Source: UBA4744 sp963723165
Lineage (GTDB): Bacteria; Actinomycetota; Acidimicrobiia; Spongiisociales; UBA4744
NCBI GenBank assembly: GCA_963723165.1
Contig: CAVRPP010000013.1
Coordinates: forward strand, 29,088 to 93,087
Direction of reading: 5' to 3'
DNA length: 64,000 nt
The translations under genes and the position numbers were made by a program. The notes below the pieces were generated by a model that saw only the letters and a list, made by a program, of their open reading frames with translations, made no database searches and was not told where the DNA came from. Shown here in pieces: positions 42,632 to 51,702 of the stretch (positions within the stretch are counted from its first letter, which is position 1; every line of letters begins with the position of its first letter).

Positions 42632-42826
42632 TCACCGGGCGGGGAAGGGGTACCACTGCACGCCGGCGCCCAGCACCTTGCGACACGAGGGGCAGAAGAA
42701 CAGGTATCCCTGTCCGATCCCGAATGGTCCCCTGGGCTTCTTGAAGAAGATCTCGGGGAGCTCGGCCTCGCAGTGCGGGCAGACGGCAGCCAGGTCCTCG
42801 CGGCGGGTGGACTCAAAGCGGCTCAT
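42632..42826 (-). CDS. Small zinc-ribbon protein
   Basis: A 64-residue protein with two CxxC knuckles: CPHC at residues 16-19 and CPSC at 45-48, spaced about 26 residues apart, a classic zinc ribbon. The stretch between them (EIFFKKPRGPFGIGQGYLFF) is basic and aromatic. No enzyme motifs; possibly a nucleic-acid or protein adaptor. The upstream palindrome at 42851-42862 could be its operator. Confidence 0.6.
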   Translation of the reverse strand: MSRFESTRREDLAAVCPHCEAELPEIFFKKPRGPFGIGQGYLFFCPSCRKVLGAGVQWYPFPAR

Positions 42827-42850
42827 AACTTATCCATCATCACTTCTGGC

Positions 42851-42862
42851 GTTGGCGCCAAC
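42851..42862. promoter_or_regulatory. 12-bp perfect palindrome upstream of the zinc-ribbon gene
   Basis: GTTGGCGCCAAC, 24 bp before the start of the minus-strand zinc-ribbon gene and within its presumed promoter. A perfect 12-mer palindrome here suits a dimeric repressor site; the regulator is unknown. Confidence 0.35.
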
Positions 42863-43208
42863 TAGAGGATAAGGGCCCGATTGTCACTCCGCTCGAAACG
42901 ACCACTCGAACTCGCCGGCCGATTGCCGGATAACGCCGCAGTCAAGAGCACCCTGTTTCGGTGGAGTCGTTCGAATCGAGCCAGCACCCGGGCAGGCTTG
43001 GTCGACGTCGAGCGCGCCACTATCTCCTCGATCGGCCGTCGGATCCCGATGGCCTACTCATAACGACGACAACCGGTCGACATCAGGACGCTCGCGGTCC
43101 GAGCCGAAACCGGCAATACCGAGCGGCCATTGATGAGATCGGCCTCCCCGATGGAGTCGGATCACGTCTGTCGGGGGCCTAGCGGACAGACCATGCTTCC
43201 GAATGCAG
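42863..43208. other. Gene-free stretch in the accessory pocket
   Basis: 346 bp between the zinc-ribbon promoter and the end of the polyprenyl synthase gene. Short open frames exist but none has a recognisable domain or a start with a ribosome site. It may hold decayed coding sequence. Confidence 0.45.
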
Positions 43209-44204
43209 CTAGTCGCGGGCGGCGGTGACCCTGCCCAGGAGGTAGGTTCCCAACCGGCCAAGGGCAACCTTCGCCTCGCCGTCGGGAAGACCGGCAATTG
43301 CCTTCTGCGCGACGCCGACCCGGTCGGCAGCTTCCACCAGGGCCCGATCGACATAGCCTCCCGATCGGACCAGATCGATCACTTCTGCGACGGCGTTGTC
43401 GGGGTAGGGGGGCGGCACGGAGAGGAGTTCGGAAATCCTCGGGCCTTCGGGTCCTTCCAGGGCGAAGAGCACCGGCAGGGTGAACTTGCCTTCACCGATA
43501 TCCGATCCGGCCGGCTTGCCCAGGTAACCATCGGTGGCCACAAGGTCGAGTGCATCATCGGTGATCTGGAAAACCATACCGAGTTCCCACGCCCAGGTGC
43601 TGACCGCCTCGATCACCTCAGGCGAAGCGTCGGAGGCCATCGCTCCGAGGCGGGCAGACGTGCGGATCAGGCTGGCGGTCTTGCCACCAATGATCCGGAA
43701 ATACTCGACAGGACCGTGCTTCAAGTTGTGGTCGACTTGCAGTTCCAGCGTTTGGCCTTCGACCAGCTCGGCATAGGTATGGGCCAACAGGCGGACCGCT
43801 TCTTGTCCGAGGGTGGAGGCAGCGACCTCGGAAGCTCTGGCCATCAGAAAGTCACCGGCCAGGATGGCGATGGTATTGCCCCAGTTGCTGTTGACCGATG
43901 CAGCTCCGCGGCGGGTCACGGCCTCATCGATGACATCGTCGTGGTAGAGGCTCCCCAGATGAATCAGCTCGACTGCGGCTCCGGCGTCGATCGCCCGGTG
44001 GTCCATATTGGGACCGAATTCGGCGGCCAGCTGGGCCAGCAGCGGCCGGAACCGTTTTCCGCCGGCCAGGAGCCCGTGCTGGGCGATCTCCGTGAGGAAG
44101 GGGTCGTCCGCCTGCGACGCTTCGATCAGGCGTTCCTCAACGCGGTCGAGCCGCTCCCAGACCTGGGGGCTCGAGATCAGATCGGTGAGTTCGGGGGCGT
44201 CCAT
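43209..44204 (-). CDS. Polyprenyl diphosphate synthase (long chain)
   Basis: A 331-residue trans-prenyltransferase. Start is the ATG at 44204 (MDAPELTDLI). First Asp-rich motif LYHDDVIDEA, with the GGKRFRPLL substrate loop before it and RRGAASVNSNWGN after; second motif FQITDDALDL; GSDIGEGKFTLPVL near the end. Makes the C35-C50 isoprenoid side chain of menaquinone, or another long polyprenyl. The residue before the first motif is small (Gly-Ser-Leu), consistent with a long product, but chain length is not certain. Divergent from clpC. Confidence 0.9.
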   Translation of the reverse strand: MDAPELTDLISSPQVWERLDRVEERLIEASQADDPFLTEIAQHGLLAGGKRFRPLLAQLAAEFGPNMDHRAIDAGAAVELIHLGSLYHDDVIDEAVTRRGAASVNSNWGNTIAILAGDFLMARASEVAASTLGQEAVRLLAHTYAELVEGQTLELQVDHNLKHGPVEYFRIIGGKTASLIRTSARLGAMASDASPEVIEAVSTWAWELGMVFQITDDALDLVATDGYLGKPAGSDIGEGKFTLPVLFALEGPEGPRISELLSVPPPYPDNAVAEVIDLVRSGGYVDRALVEAADRVGVAQKAIAGLPDGEAKVALGRLGTYLLGRVTAARD

Positions 44205-44441
44205 ACGGGTCTCCGCCGGGTGCGATGGTGCATGGTAGTGAGGTCGGGAGCATGGCAAGTCGGGATGAACCACGACCGGCCTAGTGTTACAAGAAGAAGA
44301 CATCCGGAAGTACTCGAATGAACGTACAAGAGGTAGGGCACATAGCGACAGGTTCCGGGGTAGAAAAGCCCCATCGCTATACTGCCGGGGCGCATCCCCG
44401 TTACCTCGAGGGTGCCGATATTGGCTTAGGAGGCTGGCGCC

Positions 44442-46922
44442 GTGTTTGAACGGTTTACAGATCGGGCACGCAGAGTCGTGGTTCTCGCCCAGGAAGAAGC
44501 GCGCCTTCTCAATCACAACTACATCGGAACCGAACACATCCTCCTGGGCCTGATCCACGAGGGCGAAGGGGTTGCTGCAAAGGGCCTCGAGTCGCTCGGC
44601 ATCAGCCTTGATTCGGTTCGCACCCAGGTCGTCGAGATCATCGGCCAGGGACAGCAATCGCCCAGCGGGCACATTCCCTTCACTCCGCGGGCTAAGAAGG
44701 TTCTCGAATTGAGCTTGCGGGAAGCTCTCCAACTCGGGCACAACTACATCGGGACCGAACACATCCTCCTCGGCCTCATTCGAGAGGGTGAAGGGGTGGC
44801 CGCCCAGGTCCTTCAGAAGCTGGGCGCCGACCTGCCAAAGGTGCGGCAAACGGTCATCCAGCTGCTGTCGGGGGCTCCATCCGAGGAGCAGACGGCGGGC
44901 ACCGGTGGACGCGGCGAAAGCGGTCCCTCGGGTTCGACGGTATTGGACCAGTTCGGCCGGAACCTCACGCAAATGGCGCGCGATCGCAAGCTCGACCCGG
45001 TGATCGGCCGTCTCCGCGAGATCGAACGGGTCATGCAGATTCTGTCCCGTCGCACCAAGAACAACCCGGTGTTGATCGGGGAGCCCGGAGTGGGCAAGAC
45101 TGCCATCGTCGAGGGCCTCGCTCAGAGGATCGTCAGCGGTGAAGTACCCGAGACGCTTGAAGGCAAACAGGTCTACACGCTCGACCTGGGTGCTCTGGTA
45201 GCGGGATCCCGTTACCGGGGCGATTTCGAGGAACGGCTCAAGAAGGTTCTCAAGGAGATCCGCACCCGCGGTGACATCCTGCTCTTCATCGATGAGATCC
45301 ACACGCTGGTCGGGGCGGGAGCCGCCGAAGGCGCCATCGACGCAGCCAGCATTCTCAAGCCGATGCTGGCCCGTGGTGAGCTGCAGACCATCGGCGCGAC
45401 CACGCTCGAGGAATACCGGAAGTACCTCGAAAAGGATTCCGCCCTGGAACGGCGCTTCCAACCCATCCAGGTCGATGAGCCGACGGTGGCCGACACGATC
45501 CAGATCCTGGACGGATTGAAGGACCGTTATGAGGCCCACCACAATGTTCGATTCACCCAGGGCGCTCTGGTCAGCGCCGCCAACCTCGCCGACCGCTACA
45601 TCTCCGACCGCCACCTCCCGGATAAGGCCATCGACCTGATCGACGAGGCCGGCAGCCGGATGCGGATCAATCGCACCGGGGCAACCCCCGAACTGAAAGA
45701 ACTCGACGAGCAGCTGACCGGTATTCGTACTCAGAAAACCGAAGCCGTGCAGTCCCAGCAATTCGAGCGGGCCGCCCAATTGCGCGATCAGGAGCGTTCG
45801 CTCATCGCCGATCGCGCCGAGCGGGAACGTGAGCAGAAAGCAGCCGGAATAACCAACGACTGGGTCATAGACGAAGAAGAGATCGCCGAGGTCCTGGCGC
45901 TGTGGACCGGCATCCCCGTCCACCGTCTGACCGAAGAAGAAACTGCCCGCCTCGTCAACATGGAAGCGGAACTGCACAAGCGCATCGTCGGTCAGCACGA
46001 CGCCATCGTGGCCGTCTCCAAGGCCATTCGGAGGACCCGGGCCGGATTGAAGGACCCGAAGCGTCCTTCTGGTTCGTTCATCTTCCTGGGCCCATCGGGA
46101 GTCGGCAAGACCGAGACCGCCAAGACGCTGGCTGAGTTCCTCTTCGGTGACGAAAACGCTCTCATTCAGCTTGACATGTCGGAGTACATGGAGAAGCACA
46201 CGGTCAGCCGGTTGGTCGGTTCCCCGCCCGGTTACGTCGGTTACGACGAGGGCGGACAGCTGACCGAGGCTGTGCGGCGCAAGCCGTTCTCAGTCGTGCT
46301 GTTCGATGAGATTGAAAAGGCCCACCCGGATGTTTTCAACACACTGTTGCAGATCCTCGAAGACGGTCGGTTGACCGACGCCCAAGGGCGCATGGTCGAC
46401 TTCAAAAACACCGTCATCATCATGACCTCCAACCTCGGTACCGCCGACCTCCGCAAGAAGACGGTCGGGTTCGTGGCCGAAGGGGAGGACGTGAGCTACG
46501 AGGCGATGAAGACGAAGGTGACCGATCAGCTCAAGAAGCATTTCCGTCCCGAGTTCCTCAACCGTATCGACGAGGTCATCGTCTTCCACGAGTTGACCCT
46601 GGATGAGGTCAAGGAAATTGTCGATCTCATGCTGGTCCGGGTTCACGACCAGCTGAAGTCCCAAGGCCTGTCGCTGGCCCTGTCGGACGCGGCCAAAGTT
46701 CACCTGTCCGAGAAGGGCTACGACCCCGAACTCGGGGCTCGTCCGTTGCGACGGGCAATTCAACGCATGCTGGAAGACCCCTTGTCGGAGCGAGTGCTGT
46801 TGGGCGACTTCAAAGCCGGCATCACGATCGTGGTGGACTTCGACGAAGAGACCGGAGAGCTGGTCTTCGAAGAGGTCGAAGCACCCGACCAGCCGCCCGT
46901 CGAGATGGCAGAGAGCGAATAG
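44442..46922 (+). CDS. clpC: ATP-dependent Clp protease ATP-binding subunit ClpC
   Basis: An 826-residue HSP100 unfoldase that feeds ClpP. Two Clp-N repeats (ARRVVVLAQEEARLLNHNYI and a second at about residue 80), D1 AAA module with Walker A GEPGVGKTAIVEGL, a UVR-type middle region (QQFERAAQLRDQE), D2 Walker A GPSGVGKTETAKTL, and a ClpP-docking loop VGFVAEGE. GTG 44442 follows TAGGAGG. A TATACT -10-like hexamer is at 44378-44383. Corresponds to Rv3596c. Confidence 0.96.
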   Translation: MFERFTDRARRVVVLAQEEARLLNHNYIGTEHILLGLIHEGEGVAAKGLESLGISLDSVRTQVVEIIGQGQQSPSGHIPFTPRAKKVLELSLREALQLGHNYIGTEHILLGLIREGEGVAAQVLQKLGADLPKVRQTVIQLLSGAPSEEQTAGTGGRGESGPSGSTVLDQFGRNLTQMARDRKLDPVIGRLREIERVMQILSRRTKNNPVLIGEPGVGKTAIVEGLAQRIVSGEVPETLEGKQVYTLDLGALVAGSRYRGDFEERLKKVLKEIRTRGDILLFIDEIHTLVGAGAAEGAIDAASILKPMLARGELQTIGATTLEEYRKYLEKDSALERRFQPIQVDEPTVADTIQILDGLKDRYEAHHNVRFTQGALVSAANLADRYISDRHLPDKAIDLIDEAGSRMRINRTGATPELKELDEQLTGIRTQKTEAVQSQQFERAAQLRDQERSLIADRAEREREQKAAGITNDWVIDEEEIAEVLALWTGIPVHRLTEEETARLVNMEAELHKRIVGQHDAIVAVSKAIRRTRAGLKDPKRPSGSFIFLGPSGVGKTETAKTLAEFLFGDENALIQLDMSEYMEKHTVSRLVGSPPGYVGYDEGGQLTEAVRRKPFSVVLFDEIEKAHPDVFNTLLQILEDGRLTDAQGRMVDFKNTVIIMTSNLGTADLRKKTVGFVAEGEDVSYEAMKTKVTDQLKKHFRPEFLNRIDEVIVFHELTLDEVKEIVDLMLVRVHDQLKSQGLSLALSDAAKVHLSEKGYDPELGARPLRRAIQRMLEDPLSERVLLGDFKAGITIVVDFDEETGELVFEEVEAPDQPPVEMAESE

Positions 46923-46928
46923 GCGAAG

Positions 46929-47096
46929 CGAAGCCTCGCAGTTTCCAGTCGGGCGGCCCTCCGGGGCCGCCCTTCCAGTTCCCAGTGTCCCGCCCCCCTG
47001 ACGAGCGAAGCTCGTCGCACTGGGGGGAGTTGTCGGGCCCAAGGGGGGTTGGTTCCCACCAAGCTGGTGACGGGTGACTGGTGACTGATTACTGTC
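46929..47096. repeat. Intergenic hairpin repeat downstream of clpC
   Basis: Holds a perfect 9-bp hairpin at 46951-46972 (GGGCGGCCC, loop TCCG, GGGCCGCCC) bracketed by CAGT, then CCCCCC/GGGGGG enclosing a GACGAGC/GCTCGTC stem (about 46996-47027), and a GTGACTGGTGACTGATTACT tract ending at 47095. Its first hairpin is nearly identical to 53004-53025. Could also act as a transcription terminator, but no T-run follows. Confidence 0.65.
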
Positions 47097-47103
47097 TCGG
47101 CAC

Positions 47104-47727
47104 ATGAACCGACCCCTTCGTGCTTTCCTCCTAGTGGCGTCCGCCTACATCGCTGCGCAGATGCTGGCCGACATTGCCAGCTTGCGAATCATCTCCGTCG
47201 CCGGGTTTGCCGTCGATGCCGGAACGCTGGTCTATCCGTTCACGTTCACGCTGAGGGACCTCGTGCACAAGATCGCCGGGAAAAGCGCCGCCCGGACGTT
47301 GATCTTCGCTGCCGCGCTCATCAACCTGGCCATGGCCGGTCTGTTCTGGGTCGTGTCGCAACTCCCGGCCGACCTGGCCACCGGTCCCCAAACGACTTTC
47401 GGCGAAGTGCTCGCTCCGGTGTGGAGGATTGTGCTGGCCTCGATTGTGGCGGAGGTCGTCTCGGAACTGGTCGACACGGAGGTCTACCAACGGTGGGTTG
47501 ACAGGTTCCGTGAGCGTCACCAGTGGGGGAGAGTGCTGGCGTCGAATTCGATTGCGGTCCCGCTTGATTCGGTGTTGTTTGTGTCGATCGCTTTCATCGG
47601 CGTACTGCCGTCGGCCGTCGTATGGGAGGTCTTCTGGGTGAATGTTGTAATCAAAGGGTTGGTGACGCTCATTTCCATTCCGTGGATCTATCTGGTGCGG
47701 CCTACTCCGCTTGAAGTCCCAACCTGA
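47104..47727 (+). CDS. Queuosine precursor transporter (VUT/YhhQ family)
   Basis: A 207-residue membrane protein with about six helices. Conserved features: DAGTLVYPFTFTLRDLVHKI, which resembles the family motif around the substrate site, SELVDTEVYQRW and SNSIAVPLDSVLFVSIAF. Imports preQ0/preQ1 or queuine-type bases. No queuosine synthesis gene and no preQ1-riboswitch-like pseudoknot is seen in the 180-bp leader, which is filled by the intergenic repeat. Confidence 0.87.
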   Translation: MNRPLRAFLLVASAYIAAQMLADIASLRIISVAGFAVDAGTLVYPFTFTLRDLVHKIAGKSAARTLIFAAALINLAMAGLFWVVSQLPADLATGPQTTFGEVLAPVWRIVLASIVAEVVSELVDTEVYQRWVDRFRERHQWGRVLASNSIAVPLDSVLFVSIAFIGVLPSAVVWEVFWVNVVIKGLVTLISIPWIYLVRPTPLEVPT

Positions 47728-47842
47728 GGTTGTCGCCTGGATACTGCCCAGTCCGGATTCGGATTCAGCGCGTCTTTCGGGTTACTACACTTACGGTGGT
47801 GGAAGAGTCCACGATCAACCTCAAATGGGAGGGTTCTTGAAA

Positions 47843-48865
47843 ATGCGAAAAATAGTGCTTTTGCTCGTCGTTCTCGCCATGGTCGCAACTGCTTGCGGCG
47901 ACGGTGACGGCGGCGGCGGCGAAGATACGTTCCTGGCCTGCCAGGTGACGGATACCGGAGGCATCGACGACGCCTCGTTTAATGCGACGGCCTACAAGGG
48001 CATGTTGCAGGCCGAGGACGAGCTTGGCGTTGAGATCAAGTTCGTTGAGTCGCAGTCCGAGGTGGATTTTGTGCCGAATATTCAGTCGATGATCGCCGAG
48101 GATTGCGACATCGTCATAACGGTCGGGTTCCTGTTGGGTGATGCCACCGACGAGCAGGCTGCTGCCAACCCGGACACACTGTTCGTGGGATTGGATCAAT
48201 TCCCGGCCGAACCTCCCGCCAACCTGAGGGGTTACGGCTACGCCACCAACGAACCGGCGTTCCTAGCGGGCTACCTGTCTGCCGGAATGACTACGACCGG
48301 AAAGATTGCCACGTTTGGCGGCATCGATATCGGTGCTCCGGTGACCGACTTCATGGACGGCTTTGTGTGGGGAGCCGAGTACTACAACGCCCAGAAGGGC
48401 ACCAACGTCGAGGTGCTCGGGTGGAATCCCGACACGAAGGAAGGCGTCTTCGTTGGCAACTTCGATCTCAAGGAAGACGGCCGCTCAACCGGTCAGAGCT
48501 TTGCGGACGAGGGTGCTGACATCGTTCTGCCGGTAGCCGGCCCGGTTGGTGAAGGTACGGCGGCCCTGGCGATCGAACGAGGCGACATGCTTATTGTTGG
48601 CGTCGACGCCGACTGGTTCGAGACGGTGCCGACGGCAAAGAGCGTGATTCTCACGTCGATCCTGAAGAAACTGGACGAATCGGTCTTCGATTCCATCAAG
48701 GCTGCGCAGGACGGTACGTTCACCTCCGGCCAGTTCTTTGGAGGCGGTGGACTGACCCCGTACCACGATCTCGATTCGGAGGTACCCCAGGAGCTGAAGG
48801 ACGAGATCGAAGATCTTGCTTCCCAGATCAACCTCGGCTCGCTGGACGTCAGTAACGCCGGTTAA
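47843..48865 (+). CDS. BMP-family nucleoside-binding lipoprotein
   Basis: About 340 residues from ATG 47843 (GGGAGG nine bases upstream). Lipobox LAMVATACGD predicts lipidation at Cys 18 or so, then a Gly/Asp linker. Mature domain: DTGGIDDASFNATAYKGM, TVGFLLGDAT, GYATNEPAFLAGYLSAGM, IATFGGIDIGAPVTDFMDGF and VGVDADWFETVP, all signatures of PnrA/BmpA/Med-type nucleoside receptors. It delivers purine or other nucleosides to the ABC permeases encoded downstream. A strong terminator at 48890-48921 separates it from the ATPase gene. Confidence 0.93.
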   Translation: MRKIVLLLVVLAMVATACGDGDGGGGEDTFLACQVTDTGGIDDASFNATAYKGMLQAEDELGVEIKFVESQSEVDFVPNIQSMIAEDCDIVITVGFLLGDATDEQAAANPDTLFVGLDQFPAEPPANLRGYGYATNEPAFLAGYLSAGMTTTGKIATFGGIDIGAPVTDFMDGFVWGAEYYNAQKGTNVEVLGWNPDTKEGVFVGNFDLKEDGRSTGQSFADEGADIVLPVAGPVGEGTAALAIERGDMLIVGVDADWFETVPTAKSVILTSILKKLDESVFDSIKAAQDGTFTSGQFFGGGGLTPYHDLDSEVPQELKDEIEDLASQINLGSLDVSNAG

Positions 48866-48889
48866 TTCGAGATAACAACCAACTACGAG

Positions 48890-48921
48890 AAAGCCCCCTC
48901 TGCTCGGAGGGGGCTTTCTTT
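48890..48921 (+). terminator. Rho-independent terminator / attenuator after the BMP gene
   Basis: A perfect 11-bp stem AAAGCCCCCTC/GAGGGGGCTTT closed by a TGCTCG-type loop, ending in CTTTCT. It sits 25 bp after the BMP stop and 37 bp before the ABC ATPase start, so it can allow high BMP and lower transporter expression by partial readthrough. Confidence 0.85.
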
Positions 48922-48958
48922 CGTCTAGGCTGCTCGTACGGTCGGCACTGGAGGATGT

Positions 48959-50467
48959 GTGGAACTCGAGTTGCGAGGTATCACGAAGCGGTTTCCGGGG
49001 GTGTTGGCCAGCGATCATGTCGATCTTTCTATCAAGTCGGGAGAGATCCTCTGTCTCCTCGGCGAGAACGGGGCCGGCAAGAGCACGCTGATGAACATTC
49101 TCTACGGTTTGTATTCGGCCGACGAGGGGGAGATCCTCATCGATGGGGAGCTCCAGGAATTCGCCGGTCCCGGCGACGCTATCGCCGCTGGCATCGGGAT
49201 GGTCCATCAACACTTCATGCTGGTGCCGGTCTTCTCCGTTGCCGAGAATGTGGTCCTCGGGGTGGAGCCAACCGGTCGCGGTGGGGTCATAGACATGAAG
49301 GCCGCCCGACAGGACGTCCGCGAGATATCCAGCAAGTACGGGCTCGAGGTGGATCCTGAAGCCATCATCGAAGATCTTCCGGTAGGCATCCAACAGCGAG
49401 TGGAGATCATCAAGGTGCTGTTCCGAGAGGCGGAGGTCATCATTTTTGACGAACCTACCGCCGTGCTCACCCCCCAGGAAGTAGAAGATTTCTTCGGCAT
49501 CGTCCGGTCTCTGGTAGATGCCGGTAAGGCAATCGTCTTCATCACGCACAAGCTCAAAGAGGTACTCGGGATTGCCGACCGCATCGCCGTGCTGCGGCGT
49601 GGGGCGATCGTTGGTGAGGCCATTCCCGGTGAAGTGACGGAGTCGGAGCTAGCCGAAATGATGGTTGGTCGACCGGTCGAACTCGTCGTATTCAAGGAGG
49701 AGGCAGCTCCCGACGAGGCGGTCCTGGAGGTCAAGGATCTCGTTGTGCTCGACGACCGCAACCATCCGGTAGTAGATGAGGTTTCTTTCACCGTTCGGTC
49801 TGGTGAGATCGTCGGCATCGCCGGTGTGCAGGGCAACGGTCAAACCGAGCTGGTTGAGTCGCTGACCGGTCTGCGACAGGCGCTTTCCGGTTCGATCGAG
49901 CTGCTGGGGCACAACATCGCGGGAGTCACGCCCCGTGAGATCCATGATCGCTTGGTAGCCCACGTTCCCGAGGATCGTCAACGAATGGGTCTCGTCCTCC
50001 CCTTCACGGTCAAGGAAAACATGGTGCTGGACTCGTATTATCTCGAGCCTTTCTCTCGAGGGGTTCGAATGGATTGGGATGCTGTGGAGGAGGCGGCCAC
50101 CGGCCTGGTCGAAGAATACGACGTCCGCACGCCGTCGATCGAGGTCCAGGTGTCCGACTTGTCAGGTGGCAACCAGCAGAAGGTCATCGTGGCGCGGGAA
50201 TTCTCTCGAGATGTCAAGTTGATCGTCGCTGCGCAACCAACGCGAGGGGTCGATGTGGGCTCCATTGAGTACATCCACGAACGCATTGTCAAGGAACGAG
50301 ATGGGGGCGCGGCCGTCCTGGTCGTTTCCACAGAGTTGGATGAGGTAATGGCCCTTTCGGATCGGATCTTGGTGATGTTCCGCGGAAAGATCATCGCCGA
50401 ACGGCGGCCCGACGAGACCTCAACGACCGAACTCGGATTGTTTATGGCGGGAGCGGGAATCGAATGA
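48959..50467 (+). CDS. Nucleoside ABC transporter ATP-binding protein (two ABC domains)
   Basis: A 502-residue fused ATPase of the YufO/NupO, sugar-like type. Domain 1: Walker A LLGENGAGKST, VHQHFMLVP Q-loop, degenerate signature DLPVGIQQRVEI, Walker B VIIFDEPTAVLTP. Domain 2 (from about residue 255): Walker A region degenerate, AGVQGNGQTEL, signature LSGGNQQKVIVARE, and Walker B modified as LIVAAQPTRGVDVG. As in the family, the two sites are non-equivalent. GTG start. The stop overlaps the first permease by 4 bp. Confidence 0.93.
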   Translation: MELELRGITKRFPGVLASDHVDLSIKSGEILCLLGENGAGKSTLMNILYGLYSADEGEILIDGELQEFAGPGDAIAAGIGMVHQHFMLVPVFSVAENVVLGVEPTGRGGVIDMKAARQDVREISSKYGLEVDPEAIIEDLPVGIQQRVEIIKVLFREAEVIIFDEPTAVLTPQEVEDFFGIVRSLVDAGKAIVFITHKLKEVLGIADRIAVLRRGAIVGEAIPGEVTESELAEMMVGRPVELVVFKEEAAPDEAVLEVKDLVVLDDRNHPVVDEVSFTVRSGEIVGIAGVQGNGQTELVESLTGLRQALSGSIELLGHNIAGVTPREIHDRLVAHVPEDRQRMGLVLPFTVKENMVLDSYYLEPFSRGVRMDWDAVEEAATGLVEEYDVRTPSIEVQVSDLSGGNQQKVIVAREFSRDVKLIVAAQPTRGVDVGSIEYIHERIVKERDGGAAVLVVSTELDEVMALSDRILVMFRGKIIAERRPDETSTTELGLFMAGAGIE

Positions 50468-51702
50468 GCGATCACATAGAGCCGACCGAGTCGAACCTCG
50501 AAGTCCCATCCGAACCGGAGAGTCCGGACGACAAGAGCTTCCGGGGGAAGTTCTGGGAGCAGCTATCGGGGATCGGAGCCGATTGGCAGTCGTTGATTCT
50601 GGTACCCATATTGGCCGTCTTCAGTGCACTGGTGATCGGCGCCTTCATTATTGCGGTCTCGACGGTTGATCTGCTCGAACTCTGGGGTGAATCGCCGGGG
50701 GAGGCCATCACCGAGACTTTTCGGACCATCGGTGAAGCTTATGCCGGTTTGTTTGAGGGTGCCTTTGGCTCAGTAGGCGCAGTTTCTGAGACGTTGACCG
50801 CCGCCACTCCGTTGATCTTGGCCGGTCTGGCCGTGGCTATTGGATTCCGGGCCGGTTTGTTCAACATTGGAGCCGAAGGCCAGATGTTGATCGGCGGCTT
50901 GAGTGCGCTTATGGTCGGGTTCTCGTTCGAGGGTCTTCCCATCTTCATCCATCTGCCGTTGGCCATCATCGCTGGGATCATCGGTGGGGCGATCTGGGGT
51001 GGTTTCCCCGGTTGGCTCCGAGCCAAGACGGGAGCGCACGAGGTCATCACCACCATCATGCTGAACTGGATAGCCATTCGATTTGTCGAGTGGGCCTTGA
51101 AAACTCCGTTCATCCAGGCAGAGGGAAGGACTGATCCGATCTCCAAGAGCGTCCTGGATTCGGCTCGGTTCCCCAAGCTGTTTGGGGCGTCTTATCGCGT
51201 ACACGTGGGGATTATCCTCGCCCTACTGGTGGCCTGGTTCGCTTACTGGCTGCTCTTCAAATCAACCATCGGGTACGAGTTTCGGGCGGTCGGCTACAAC
51301 CCCGACGGTGCCCGCTATGCCGGGATCAGCGTGACCCGCGCCTACGTCCTGGTGATGGCTGTGGCCGGCGCCATGGCAGGGATTGCGGGGGCCAATCAGG
51401 TCCTGGGCGTACTCCACCGCGGTTCTCCAGGTTTCTCAGCTTCGATTGGTTTTGACGCTATCGCATTGGCGCTCCTGGGGAGGTCTCATCCCTTCGGGGT
51501 CGTCCTGGCCGGCTTGCTCTTCGGGGCTCTCAAAGCTGGTGGTTTGAAGATGCAGGCAGCCAGCTCGGTTGGCATCGATCTGGTCACGATCGTCCAAGCC
51601 CTGGTGATTGTTTTCATTGCTGCCCCCGCCTTGATCCGAGCCGTCTTCCGGGTAAAAGCCGGCAAGGGTGCGGAACAGCTGACGAAAGGATGGTCGGCAT
51701 GA
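50464..51702 (+). CDS. Nucleoside ABC transporter permease 1 (YufP-like)
   Basis: A 412-residue permease of the BPD_transp_2 (branched-chain/sugar-like) fold with about ten helices. An acidic hydrophilic N-terminus of about 40 residues precedes the first helix. Typical segments: NIGAEGQMLIGGLSA, GAHEVITTIMLNWIA, GYEFRAVGYNPDGARYAGIS and FSASIGFDAIALALLG. Pairs with the next permease. Confidence 0.92.
   Translation: MSDHIEPTESNLEVPSEPESPDDKSFRGKFWEQLSGIGADWQSLILVPILAVFSALVIGAFIIAVSTVDLLELWGESPGEAITETFRTIGEAYAGLFEGAFGSVGAVSETLTAATPLILAGLAVAIGFRAGLFNIGAEGQMLIGGLSALMVGFSFEGLPIFIHLPLAIIAGIIGGAIWGGFPGWLRAKTGAHEVITTIMLNWIAIRFVEWALKTPFIQAEGRTDPISKSVLDSARFPKLFGASYRVHVGIILALLVAWFAYWLLFKSTIGYEFRAVGYNPDGARYAGISVTRAYVLVMAVAGAMAGIAGANQVLGVLHRGSPGFSASIGFDAIALALLGRSHPFGVVLAGLLFGALKAGGLKMQAASSVGIDLVTIVQALVIVFIAAPALIRAVFRVKAGKGAEQLTKGWSA

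Noticed and set aside
42961..43182. 73-residue plus-strand frame in the gene-poor stretch
   Set aside because: No ribosome site, no known motif, compositionally like noncoding DNA here.
44205..46199. Very long minus-strand frame running antisense through clpC and continuous with the polyprenyl synthase gene
   Set aside because: High-GC codon bias leaves the complementary strand stop-free. The plus strand encodes a perfect ClpC; only 43209-44204 of the minus frame matches a known family.
46951..46972. Hairpin after clpC as an intrinsic terminator
   Set aside because: Stem is strong but no T-run follows, and a near-identical hairpin recurs at 53004-53025 as part of a repeat; termination remains possible but is not the simplest label.
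46923..47103. preQ1 riboswitch before the queuosine-precursor transporter
   Set aside because: The leader is occupied by the intergenic repeat; no preQ1-type stem plus A-rich tail is seen.
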